Source of the DNA: JAVBMV01 sp031552145
GTDB taxonomy: Bacteria; Myxococcota; Myxococcia; Myxococcales; UBA5297
Direction: 5' to 3'
Length of the DNA: 64,000 bases
NCBI GenBank assembly: GCA_031552145.1
Contig: JAVBMV010000007.1
Coordinates: 186,001 to 250,000 of the forward strand
The translations under genes and the position numbers were made by a program. Shown here one piece after another: positions 1 to 9,900 of the stretch (position 1 is the stretch's first letter; every line of letters starts with the position of its first letter). The notes beneath the pieces are model-generated. The model had not been told where the DNA came from. It saw nothing but the letters and a program-made list of their open reading frames with translations, and made no database searches.

Positions 1-423
1 GTCGCGCTCTTCGCCGAGCTGGTGGAGCGGGCCGCCCGCGCGCTGACGCCGATGGGCTTCGACGCGCAGCTGGTCGAGATGCACCATCGCCACAAGAAGG
101 ACGCGCCCTCGGGTACCGCCCTCGCTCTGGCCGAGCGGGCGGGGGTGCCGCGCGAGGCGATCCACGCGCTGCGCGGCGGCGATGTCTTCGGCGACCACTC
201 CCTCATCCTCGCTGGCCTAGGCGAGCGGCTGGAGCTTTCGCACAAACTCTCGAGCCGCGCGCCGCTGGCCCAGGGCGCGCTGCGCGCCGCTCGCTTCGTC
301 GCCGAAGTGGGGGCCGGAATGGGGGCCGGAATGTGGGAAGGAGCACAGCGCCCCGCCGGGCTCTATACCATCCGCGACGTGGTGGCCGCCCTCGACGGCG
401 CCGCCGCGGCGGTGCGTGGGTAG
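1..423 (+). CDS. dapB: 4-hydroxy-tetrahydrodipicolinate reductase DapB, C-terminal part
   Basis: The window opens inside this gene; about 140 C-terminal residues are visible and the N-terminal NAD(P)-binding half lies outside. DapB reduces dihydrodipicolinate to tetrahydrodipicolinate in the diaminopimelate/lysine pathway, in the cytosol. The diagnostic stretch is EMHHRHKKDAPSGTA, the substrate-binding and catalytic His/Lys motif of the family. It is followed by the usual dimerisation strand region and the C-terminal GLYTIRDVV block. folK begins 9 bp after the stop, so the two are probably cotranscribed. dapD, a later step of the same pathway, is separate at 29179-30027. The reading frame is open to base 1. 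Confidence 0.93.
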   Translation, partial: VALFAELVERAARALTPMGFDAQLVEMHHRHKKDAPSGTALALAERAGVPREAIHALRGGDVFGDHSLILAGLGERLELSHKLSSRAPLAQGALRAARFVAEVGAGMGAGMWEGAQRPAGLYTIRDVVAALDGAAAAVRG

Positions 424-431
424 GGCCGCGG

Positions 432-947
432 ATGGTTGGAGGTGAAACCTATTACCTCGGCCTCGGCGCCAACCTGGGCGATCGGCGCGCCAACCTCGCG
501 CTCGCGCTGGCGCGCCTCGCCGCTTCTGGAGCGGTGCGGGTGGTGCGTTGCTCCAGCCTCTACGAGACAGCGCCCGTGGGCCCCGCGCAGCCCGACTTCC
601 TCAACGCGGCGGCACAGGTGGAGAGCGCCCTCGCGCCGCTCGCGCTGCTCGCGCTCTGCAAGGAGGTAGAGCGCGAGCTTGGGCGCGCGCCCGATGGCCC
701 GCGCTGGGGGCCGCGCCCGCTCGATCTCGATCTGCTGCTTGCGGGCCCGGGAGTAGGCGTCCTCTCGCTCCCGGAGCTGCAGCTCCCGCACCTTCTGATG
801 CACGAGCGGGCCTTCGCGCTGGTGCCGCTCGCCGAGATCGCGCCCCAGGCGCTCCACCCGGTGCTGGGAAAGAGCGTCGCGTCGCTGCTCGCCGACCTCG
901 CGGCGCGCGATCCCGCGGCGCTCGCCGGCGTGAGGCGCCTAGGGTGA
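432..947 (+). CDS. folK: 2-amino-4-hydroxy-6-hydroxymethyldihydropteridine pyrophosphokinase FolK
   Basis: A 171-aa protein. FolK transfers pyrophosphate from ATP to 6-hydroxymethyl-7,8-dihydropterin in folate synthesis, in the cytosol. Visible family motifs are YLGLGANLGDR at the N-terminus, ETAPVG...QPDFLNAA in the pterin-binding region, and RWGPRPLDLDLLL, the hallmark ATP/Mg-binding motif. The frame stays open upstream, but the ATG at 432 gives the normal N-terminus directly before YYLGLGAN; starts further upstream would add Arg-rich out-of-family sequence. Length is normal. It follows dapB by 8 bp and converges on the FecR gene, with only 27 bp between the two stops. Confidence 0.95.
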   Translation: MVGGETYYLGLGANLGDRRANLALALARLAASGAVRVVRCSSLYETAPVGPAQPDFLNAAAQVESALAPLALLALCKEVERELGRAPDGPRWGPRPLDLDLLLAGPGVGVLSLPELQLPHLLMHERAFALVPLAEIAPQALHPVLGKSVASLLADLAARDPAALAGVRRLG

Positions 948-974
948 GATGCCTCACGCGCCTTCGCCGCCGCC

Positions 975-2312
975 TCAGTCGCGCTTCGTGTTCTCGGTGG
1001 AGGCGCAGCGGGTCATCAGCTCCCGCGCTTCTGCCTTGAGCCTGGGGTCGCGCCCCTCGGCCAGCTCCCTCAAGAGCGGGAGAGCGGAGCCGATCGTCTT
1101 TGAGGCCGAGCAGAGCAGGCGCGCGCGGGCGAGGCGCATCTCGCTGGCGCGTGGGTCTTCCGGGAAGCGCCGCTCGAACTCCTCCGCGGTGGCGATCGCG
1201 TCGCCCACCTTGCCCAGGCCGAGCTGGAGCTCGAAGAGCTGCAGCGCCGAGGCCGAGGCGTAGATGGTGGTGGGAAAGCGCTGGCGCAGCTCCTGAAAGG
1301 TGGCGATCGCCTCTTCACGCCGCGCCTCGTCTTCGCGGAGCCTGAGGGCCAGCAGATAGAGCGCGTTCTGCGCGGTGAGCCCCTGCCCCACGGCGAGGGT
1401 GCCGAGACAGGCGTTTGCCTGTTCGGGCGTGGCCTCTTCGACGCAGTCCTGGGCGCGCGCGCCCAGGGCGCGTTTCGGACGCACTCCCGCCAACAGCTCG
1501 ACGCTGGCCTCACCAGCGCTCGCCGTTGCGACCGATCCGAGCTCGACCTTGGCGGCGGCGCGCGCGGGGCGGGAGGGGCGCGGGCGCAGCACCTGCTCAG
1601 GGGCGAGCGGCGTCCGGTCGGAGGGCGCATCGAAGGTGGCGCGCGCTTCGAGGTCGCGAGGCGCGGCGAGCGCCGGATCGTCCGAGCGGATCGCTTGCCC
1701 CGGCAGGAGCGTGATCGTACCGGAGGCGCTCTCGACGCGGACGCGCCCCTGCAGCAGCTCGACGCGCGTCCAGCCGGCCTCGACCAGAAGGTCGAAGCGC
1801 GTCCCCAGCACGATGACGCGCAGGTGGGGCGTGACGACGATGAGGGGACGCGCGAGCGATTGCGGATCGACCTGCGCGCGAAGCAGGCCCGAGTCGACGC
1901 GGAGGCGCCGCTCCGAGGGCAACTCCTCTACCGAGAGGGAGCGCATCGGGATCTGCTCGAAGGTCCCGAGCCCCTGGATCGCGAGCTCGCGCGGCGAATC
2001 GAGCGGCTGTGTGGCGAGCGCCTCCGTGTCGGTTGGCGCGGCGGGCTCCCGCCCGGCTCCGAAAGGAGAAAGGAAGAGGAGCAGCGCTGCGGCGGCTAGC
2101 GCCGCTGCCCCTCCTGCGACGAGCAGCAGGCGTGGACGGTCAGGCTTGGGCTCCTTCCTGTGGAAGAGCACCCGCAGCAGCTCCCCCTGCCCCTGTCGGC
2201 TAGCGCGGTCGAGCGCCTCCTCGTGCGCCAGCTCCTCGGCGACCGAGGAGCGCACCAACTCCCCCAGCGGGTCGGAGTGACTCTGCTCAACGAGGCGGTG
2301 TGGATCGCTCAT
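975..2312 (-). CDS. FecR-domain transmembrane protein with TPR tail (putative anti-sigma factor), module A
   Basis: A 445-aa protein: short cytoplasmic N-terminus (about 1-58), one hydrophobic helix (about 59-82), a FecR-like beta domain (about 110-220, with LRVIVLGTRFDLLVE and GRVRVES) and a Cys-containing C-terminal region with TPR-like helices. FecR proteins sense an exported signal and control a cognate ECF sigma factor; here the sigma gene lies directly upstream and overlaps by 4 bp (ATGA, 2309-2312), so translation is coupled. A paralogue at 48155-49537 shares the MSDP start, the FecR core, the ARAxDC Cys motif and the TPR tail. What is inferred: it tethers or releases the sigma factor in response to the exported partner. 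The TPR tail is unusual for a simple FecR. Confidence 0.8.
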   Translation of the reverse strand: MSDPHRLVEQSHSDPLGELVRSSVAEELAHEEALDRASRQGQGELLRVLFHRKEPKPDRPRLLLVAGGAAALAAAALLLFLSPFGAGREPAAPTDTEALATQPLDSPRELAIQGLGTFEQIPMRSLSVEELPSERRLRVDSGLLRAQVDPQSLARPLIVVTPHLRVIVLGTRFDLLVEAGWTRVELLQGRVRVESASGTITLLPGQAIRSDDPALAAPRDLEARATFDAPSDRTPLAPEQVLRPRPSRPARAAAKVELGSVATASAGEASVELLAGVRPKRALGARAQDCVEEATPEQANACLGTLAVGQGLTAQNALYLLALRLREDEARREEAIATFQELRQRFPTTIYASASALQLFELQLGLGKVGDAIATAEEFERRFPEDPRASEMRLARARLLCSASKTIGSALPLLRELAEGRDPRLKAEARELMTRCASTENTKRD

Positions 2313-2899
2313 TCGCCCCTCCCGCAGGCCGCGATCGCCGCGTGGCGCTTCGCCAGCTCGATCCGCGCGCGCTCCAAGCGCGAGTAGACCGTCTTCACCG
2401 GACAGCCCAGCACCTTGGCGATCTCGGCCCCCGAGAGCTCCTGGAGTTCAAAGAGGATGAAGATGACGCGCAGCTTTTCCGGCAGGCAGTTGAGGAGCCC
2501 CTGGAGCCGCCGCGTTGACTCCATCTGCGCCGCGTCGCGCTCGGGGTCGCTCCCCGCCACTGGCTCCCACTCGGTGTTGACTACCTGACGCAAGATGACG
2601 CGTCGCGCCCAGTGGCGCCTGCGGGTGTTGGCCGCGAGGCGCAGCGCGATGCTCGCCAGCCAGACATGAGGGGGCGTCTCGTGCAGATCGACCTCTGGGA
2701 GCTTTCTCTGCGCGACGATGAAGACCTCGTGGAGGAGATCCTCCACGTCGGTGCCGCCGCCAAGCAGGCGCCGAAGCAACAGGCGCGTATAGCGCCGGTG
2801 CTCGCGGTAGAGGTTGGCGATCTGAAGGCGCTGTTGCGGCTCTAGACCGCTCTGCGCCTCTCTCGGGCTGACGACCATGCTGGTAAGTGTCTCGGCCAT
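2309..2899 (-). CDS. ECF-type RNA polymerase sigma-70 factor, module A
   Basis: A 196-aa protein. Region 2 is seen in DVEDLLHEVFIVAQRKLPEVD and the following WLASIALRLAANTRRR; region 4 helix-turn-helix is in LPEKLRVIFILFELQELSGAEIAKVLGCPVKTVYSRLERAR (the first and second halves of the recognition domain). There is no region 1.1 or 3, as expected for ECF factors. It starts 10 bp after the stop of the exported-protein gene (2910) and ends in an ATGA overlap with the FecR gene. It should direct RNA polymerase to a small regulon, possibly including the divergent giant lipoprotein gene; no ECF promoter could be assigned with confidence. A paralogue is at 47535-48158. Confidence 0.9.
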   Translation of the reverse strand: MAETLTSMVVSPREAQSGLEPQQRLQIANLYREHRRYTRLLLRRLLGGGTDVEDLLHEVFIVAQRKLPEVDLHETPPHVWLASIALRLAANTRRRHWARRVILRQVVNTEWEPVAGSDPERDAAQMESTRRLQGLLNCLPEKLRVIFILFELQELSGAEIAKVLGCPVKTVYSRLERARIELAKRHAAIAACGRGE

Positions 2900-2909
2900 G
2901 GGCGATGTC

Positions 2910-3824
2910 TCAAAAAAGTGTGATGAGCGGCCCGGTGGCGAGCGAGAGGCGCAGCGCCTGGAGCGTGAGCGGCGGATCCGAGGCGCGCACGCGGAGCAGC
3001 AGCGCCTGGCTGCGCGCGACCGCCTCGAGCCCCACGAGCCACTTCACGCCCGCTCCGAGCGGTAGGGCGAGGTGGAGGGCGCCCACCCAGGCAAAACGAC
3101 CCAGCAGCGCCTCACTCTTTCCCCCATGGCCATGGAGCAGCGCGAGGGCCGGGCCCGTCGAGAGGAGAAGCTCGCTCTCGCCGAGCGGCCAGCGCAACCA
3201 GGCCGCCGCCGCCGCCGAATAGAGCTCCGCGCGCGCCGCGCCCTTGGCAAGCGGCCCATCGAAGTGGCCCGCCAGACTCAGTCCAAAGTTCGAGTTCAGG
3301 CTGTAGGAAGCACCCGCCGTCGAGGCGAGGCTCCAGCCCGCGGACTCGCCCCCGAACTCTGGCAGGCCGGGGCCGAGGGTGGCGAAGAGCGAGAAGGTTG
3401 GCTCGGCGCGCGCGCCCGGCCCCTCCCGATCGACGCCCGAGGGATCGGGCTCGACCGGGCTTCGAAGCTGCTGCTGCGGCGGCGGCTCGATGGAGCGCCA
3501 GGATGCGTCGAGCCAGCTTCGGACGATGAGCGAGACCATCATCGGCAGCTCCGCGCAGTCGGCCAGCTCCCGCGAGATCTGCGTCTCGAAGGGATGGACT
3601 GCTCCCGAGAGAAAGAGCGAGATATCGCCGCTCCCCTCGCGGAAGACCAGGAGCGACGCATCGGGCTTGTCGGCCATGAAGGGCTCGGTATGCGCCCGGA
3701 TCTCGGCTGCCATCGCGATGGGGTCGGGACAGGGGAGCGCCTCGACGCGCACCTTCAGCTCTCCCGCGTGCAGGAGCGCCGGCGGGGCGAGCAGGAGGAG
3801 CGGAAGCGCCACGACGCAACGCAT
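2910..3824 (-). CDS. Exported protein, possible outer-membrane beta-barrel, module A
   Basis: A 304-aa protein with a signal peptide (MRCVVALPLLLLAPPALLHA, then GELKVRVEALPCP). Residues about 20-120 form a small conserved domain shared with the paralogue at 46534-47538 (both begin LxVRxxxLPCP and carry a later LPxMVSLIVRSWL/LPTVASLLLQSWL block). The rest is alternating hydrophobic strands rich in Gly/Ser/Ala, as in small outer-membrane barrels. No known family was recognised. It is the first gene of the trio with the sigma and FecR genes, and its start is 83 bp from that of the divergent giant lipoprotein. The frame is open to a GTG at 3878, but the ATG at 3824 places the signal peptide at the N-terminus. 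It may be the surface receptor or transducer for the sigma/FecR pair (inference). Confidence 0.6.
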   Translation of the reverse strand: MRCVVALPLLLLAPPALLHAGELKVRVEALPCPDPIAMAAEIRAHTEPFMADKPDASLLVFREGSGDISLFLSGAVHPFETQISRELADCAELPMMVSLIVRSWLDASWRSIEPPPQQQLRSPVEPDPSGVDREGPGARAEPTFSLFATLGPGLPEFGGESAGWSLASTAGASYSLNSNFGLSLAGHFDGPLAKGAARAELYSAAAAAWLRWPLGESELLLSTGPALALLHGHGGKSEALLGRFAWVGALHLALPLGAGVKWLVGLEAVARSQALLLRVRASDPPLTLQALRLSLATGPLITLF

Positions 3825-3907
3825 GTGGCGAAAACTACCACAGAAAGTCGGGAATAATACGACCGACGCGACAAACACACATGAAGGACACTCACCGGAG
3901 GCCTCTT
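3825..3907. promoter_or_regulatory. Divergent promoter region of module A
   Basis: These 83 bp separate the divergent starts of the exported-protein gene (minus) and the giant lipoprotein gene (plus), so both promoters must lie here or inside the neighbouring coding ends. GGAGG at 3897-3901 is the ribosome binding site of the giant gene. The stretch is clearly more A/T-rich than its surroundings (for example GGAATAATAC at 3851-3860). I could not assign -35/-10 boxes, nor prove an ECF-type promoter. Confidence 0.45.
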
Positions 3908-6900
3908 ATGCGTGACCTGAAAGTGCTGGCGTTGGTTTCAATGCTCCTCTTGCCGCTCGCCGTTGGCTGTGGGGAGGAGGGGGTGGTCCTCGAGCCCGAC
4001 GCGGGCGGTCCGGCCGACACTTCGCCCGGAGATACCGGCGACACCGGCAACGTGGACGCGGACGCCGCGGTCGACGCGGACGCGGGGCCCGATGGCTGTG
4101 ACGCCGACGAAACCCTCTGCGGCGAGGCGTGCTGTTCGCCGGAAGAGACGTGCGTCGACGGGGTGTGTCGTTGCACTCCCGAGTCGGACTCCGATTATTG
4201 CATGCGCAACAAGGTCGCGTGCGGTCCGCTCAGCCTCCCCGACAACTGTGGCAAGCCGCGCAGCGTCACCTCGTGTGGCCCCTGCTATGAGCCCTCCGAG
4301 TGCATCGCGGGCAAGTGCATCGCCTGCGAGCATGAGAGCGATGGCTCCTTCTGCCACAACCGGGGCAAGACCTGCGGTCGTCTTACCGTGCCCGACAACT
4401 GTGGCACCGTCCGGGAGGTCGGCTGCGGCAATTGCGAGTCTGGGACGCCCTGTGTCGAGAATGTCTGTGAGGCGGGAAGGGTGCCCGCCAACGACACTTG
4501 CGACGCGCCCGAGGAGCTCTACTTCATCAATGGCGTCGTCAAGCTCAGCGTGGATCTTACCACCTCGGGCCCCTCCTTCGCCCTGGGCTATCCCTGCGGC
4601 GGCACCCAGAACGCGCTCAAGGATCGCGTTTTCCATATCAAGGTCGACAGCTTCTCGGAGCTGACGATCGCGGCCGAGGGCAGGATCTCGGGGCCCGCGA
4701 ACAAACTCCCGATCTTGGTGGCGCAGGCCAAATGCACGCCGCTGACCGAAGTGCTGGCCTGTGGCACTCCGCGGGTATTTCCCACGCACGTGACCACCAT
4801 CGACGCCATGTCCGTCTCGAGCGATGTCTATCTCTGGGTGGGCGCTGCCGACCTGGACGTGAGCGGTATCGTCAGCCTCACCATCACGCTCAAGGAGGCG
4901 ACGACTCCCGAGAATGACACCTGCGACGAGAGCACCCCCAGCCTCGTCTTCCATGATCGCATCGCGGAGGGCGAGGGACGCACGCGCGGCGGCCAAAACG
5001 ATATCGCGGAGCTCTGCGGCAAGACCGATGGCCCCGATGTCTTCTATTCCTTCTCCATAGAGGCAGGGGCGCCGCAAGCGCTCGAGGTCGCCATCGCGCC
5101 GCTGGGCGAGTCCTCCTTCCGCCCCGCCTTCTCCATCATCGGCGCGTGCGGAAGTACCCAGAGCAAGCTCTGTAATGCTGCCCCCAATGCGGGCGCGAAT
5201 GCCCTGGGCGCGATCTACTCGCTCCCGGCGGGCGACTACCATCTGGTAGTCGGCTCGGTCGGAGGGTCCTCCGGCGACTTCAAATACTGGGTGCGTAAAG
5301 GGGAGACCAATGTTGGGAGCGACAAGTGTCCGGCGGCGGCGGTCGCCCTCTCCGACCTGCGCGCGACGGTGGCGGGAAACACGGTTATCGCGCGCGACGA
5401 CATCCAGCTGATCAACATCCCGGGCCAGTCGGTCTCCACGGGCGGGGACCTTGTCTATCGCATCGATGTTCCCGCTACTTCGCGCCACGACGCGCACATC
5501 GTCATCCGCCCGACGAAGAGTACGCCCTGGAAGTTGCGCCCGATCGCCGCGCTCCGCGCCGTCTGCGAAGGTGACGCGCTGGCGCTGGCCATGGGCAAGG
5601 CCGAGAACCCGGGCGACGAACTCAAGCTCTTCGCGCCCCAGCTCTCGCCCGGCCCCTACTATCTGTGGGTTGATTCGATGTCGACGGCAGAGGGAGGGGG
5701 CTTCGAGGTCGACTTCGAGCTGACGCCCTCGCTCCCTGGACCAGAGAACGATCTCTGCGGAGTGCTCGCCTCCACGAAGATAGAGCTGACCGAGCATGGC
5801 GGGGCGCTCCACGCCGAGCTCCCCGGAAGCACCGTGGGGGCGCGCAACGACTATTCGGGTGGCTGCGCCCTGCTCAATGGCGCCGACATCACCTATCAGT
5901 TCACCACCGCGGTGCCGATGGCGTTGCGCGCGACGGTCGTCGCGGCGAGTGGGTACTCAAACTATTATCCCGGTCTCTATCTGCGGACGAGTTGCGAGGC
6001 GACTGGCGACCTTCAATGCGGAGGCACCTATCTCGCAGGGCGCCCCCAGACCTCCGCCTTCGTTTACGAGCCGAATCTCCCAGCGGGGACCTATTACCTC
6101 TTCGTCGACGGTCGCAACCTGAGCGAGGGAGAGTTTTTCTTGGAGCTGAATGGCTACCCGACTCAGGGCAACAGCACCTGCGCTGCGGCCCGGCCCATCG
6201 TGCTCGCGGAAGGTGAGCAGACGGTTACATTGCGGGGCGACACGGCCTTCGGCGGCGACGAGCCCTCCTGCGCCGAGGTACTCTCTAGTAAGGGGCTCTA
6301 TTACTCCTTCCAGGTGCCTGCGGGGCAGCACGATGTGGAGATCGTGGTGGCCCCATCGGAGAACTCCTACATCATCCCGACAGTTGATATCCGCTCCGAC
6401 TGCCAGCACCGAGCGGACCTCCACTGCGACGTAATGCCCTACACGGCGTTGGAGGAGATCGCGGCCACATATCGGACCAGGCGCCTGCACCTTGGCCGAC
6501 TTCATGAAGGGCTCTATCAGCTCGCGGTCCACTCCGAGAGACGCTACTCGCACATACCCTCTCCCGACGACAGCTTCCTGCTCACCTTCACGATGAAATC
6601 CGCGAGCGACGCGGCGCCGAACGACCGGTGTCCGACCGAGGCGGGCCTGAACAGCCACAAGGTCTCGTTCACAGCGGGCGTCGCGACTATCCTGGGAGAC
6701 ACTCAGTTGGGCGGAGCCGACGCCGAGGGCTCATGCGCGAAGTCGAGGCTGGGCGGCGACCTCGTCTACGAGATCGAGCTCACGACCATGAAGACCCTCG
6801 TCGCCGAAATTACCGCCTCGGACGATCTCGCCTTCTACCTGCGAACCGCCTGCGCGGATCCCGGGGCGGAAGTCAAATGCGTACCCGCCCGTATGAAGCA

Positions 6901-9900
6901 AGGCAAGTTCAACGCGCTCGACCCGGGTATTTACTATCTGTGGGTCGACACGACCGCGCCGGGCAAGGAAGGACCCTTTACGCTCCGCATCGAGATGACC
7001 GAGCCTTCGGAGGCGCCGCCGGACAACGATGTCTGCCAGCAGCCCATCCCGCTCGTGCCGAGTGGAGCGGGGCGGGCCGTGCTGCGCGGCCTCACGACCG
7101 CCAACGCGCGCGACCATTACCGGGGTTCTTGCCAAAAGATGGACGCGCTCCACAATGGCCCCGATCTGGTCTACTCCTTCACGCCCTCCGAGACGACGAA
7201 GGCGACGGCGCGCGTGATGCGCCTCGCCAGCTCGCCCGGCTTCAGCCCCGCGGTCTATTGGGCGAATGGTTGTTCGGCCCAGGGGGTCGGCGCCACCATC
7301 TCCTGTGGCAACGAGCTCGAAGGCATCGCCCAGGCGGTGGCGCCGAAGCTGCTCGCGGGAGAGACCTATATGCTCGTCGTCGATGGCATCGACGGAACCG
7401 AAGGCAGTTTCGATCTCGAGCTCGCGCTCGCGCCGGCCGAGGAGCTTCCCTCGACCTGTTTCTACGCGGAACGTATAGATGCCGAGATCCTCGCCGGGAC
7501 GCCAGTTCGGGGCGATACCGCTTTGTCCACCAACAGCTCGATTTCGACCACGCTGTTTCGAGAGGAGTGGGGCGAAGAGGTCTACCTGGGCACTGGCCCC
7601 GACCTGGTCTACACCTTCACCACGCAGCTGGAGAGCGACTTCTCGGCCTCTCTCTACTTCGCCCTCACGACGGGCGATGCGATTATCTATCTGCGCGACG
7701 CCTGCGCCGTCTCGGGCGGTATGACCGAGTGGGGCGCGGTGCGCGCAAACGGCGGTCCTGCGAACCTGACTATCCCCAACCTCCCGGCGGGGAACTATTG
7801 GCTCTGGGTCGACAGCGGCATGTCGCTGCGCGGAGACTTCTCGCTCGAGGTGAAGGTGACGCCCCCCGCCTCCGCGCCGGCCAACACCCTCTGCGACAAC
7901 TCGACGCCCGCGCTCGCCGTGGACGGAACCTGGGTCACGGGAACTACGCTTAGGGCGCCGAACGCCACCACCGGAACCTGCGGTGCCATGAATGGCGGAG
8001 AGGTGATTTACAAGGTCGACCTGTCGGGCCAAGCATCGCGCCGGAGCCTCAACATCAAGCTGCGCCCGTTGGCCGACACCCCTGCCGCCCGTTTGGCGCT
8101 CTACCTGCGCGACGGCTGTGGGGCGCCCTTCGAGGAGCCGCTCTGTGGGGTTGCGCCCGCCGCTGGCACCAGCGAGTTTGCGCTCACCCAGTGGTATTTG
8201 GCACCGAAGGTCTATTATCTCTATGTCGACGGCGTCGATGGCGGCAGCGGCCCCTTCGAGCTCTCCGCGACGCTCGGAGAGGCGCGCCTCTACCCCGACA
8301 ACTGTGGCGCGGAGGGGCCGGTGGCCTTGAGTCAGAGTGGCGCGGATTATGTCGCGACCCTCTCTGGCGACACCTCCATGGGAAATGACGACACGCAATG
8401 GTCCGCCTGTCCCATGGTCGCCCAGATGCGCTCGTACAACGACTTCGTCTACAAGCTCGACACGCACACAATCGGGACGCGGACGCTGCGGGCGGTTATG
8501 AGGCATACGAGCACGACACACAAAGCCACCCTCTACCTGCGCGATCTCTGCCGCGCGACCGAGAGATCCCATGAGCTTGGGTGCGGGCAGGCCACGGCAA
8601 ATACGGGCCCCGCCACGCTCTATATCGAGGCGCTCCCGGAGGGCGTCTATTACCTGTGGGTCGACAGCTCCGCCTCCACGGCAGCGCAGACCACGCAGGG
8701 TTCCAGCTTCAAGGTCGATATTACGCTGAGCCCCGCGGCCCCCGTCCCCTCCGCCGTCTGTTCGAGTGCCACCCCCCTCTCGCTCGGCGCGTCAGGCACC
8801 GTCACGATCGAGGGAAATACGAAGGATGGCGCCGAGAGCGACTACGGCAGCTGCGCGGCGATGCCAGGCAGGAGCGTCTATTACTCCGTCAGCGTTCCAG
8901 CCGGGAAACGCCTCCTCGCGAGCGTCACCCGCCTTCCGCCCGCGAGTGTGCTCACTCCTGCCCTCTATATTCGCTCCGATTGCACGGTTGCGCCGGGAGG
9001 CACGACGGGACAGCTCGCCTGTCACGCCGGGTTGAGCTCCGGGGGCGCCCTTGCAATCACTGAGGTGATGCCCTCCACGCAGAACGTCATCGTAGTGGTC
9101 GATTCGGCCGTCGGCACGGGAGGAGCGCTCTTTGGCGCCTATTCGCTCACCCTTACCGCGATAGGGACCTCGACCAATGTCTGCGCCGACGCGGCCGCCG
9201 TGGCCGTGAGCACGACGCCGGTCACCGTCGTGGGGACCATAGAAGCCACGACCGGAGCGTTCGCGCCCAGGTGCAAGGCGACCGGGAGTGGCGGCGACGC
9301 GCTCTTCAAGTTCTCCTATCCGGTCGGGACCAAGGCAATCGCCTTCGACCTCAGGCCCTTCCCCGGCTCGGCCCTCCAGCCGATTCTCTCGGTCGGCGCG
9401 AGCTGCGCGGTCGATGCGGCCGATCTCTGCATCGTGGGCACGGCGCTCACCCCCCTTGGCGCGGTCTATCCGGTACCCGCGGGGAGCACCCAGGCCTATG
9501 TCTGGGTCGACTCCAACTCGACGACCGCGGCGCTCGGCTCCTTCACGCTCACCGCGAAGACCGTGGAGCAACTCAACCCACCCGGCGAGACTTGCGGCGA
9601 GGCGCTCGCGCTCCCGACCTTCGATGCCTCCTGGCAGACGCGCCTTTCGGGACAGACCAACCTGGGCGCCGCCAACGATGGAGTGCTCACCGAGTGCTTC
9701 CCAGGCAGCTCCGGCCAGGATGGGACCGGCCCCGACCGTTGGTACAAGTTCACCATCGATGGGACGGAGAAGAGGAGCGCGCAGATCGCCATCATTCCGA
9801 GTAGATCGCAGAGGCAGGTGGCGGCGCTCTATTCCGCCTGTTCGCTCTCGAGGGAGAGCCTAATGGCCTGCAGCGGGACTCTGTCGGCGGCGGGGGTGCC

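Noticed and set aside
3825..3907. A shared ECF promoter motif before the three giant genes
   Set aside because: I compared the upstream regions of A, B and C by eye and found no common GGAAC-type -35 with a matching -10.
3938..5812. A 624-codon minus-strand frame, and similar ones at 6731-8572, 40899-42194 and 42414-43727
   Set aside because: They are antisense to the giant lipoprotein repeats and arise from their codon bias; translations are Arg/Gly/Ala-rich without motifs.
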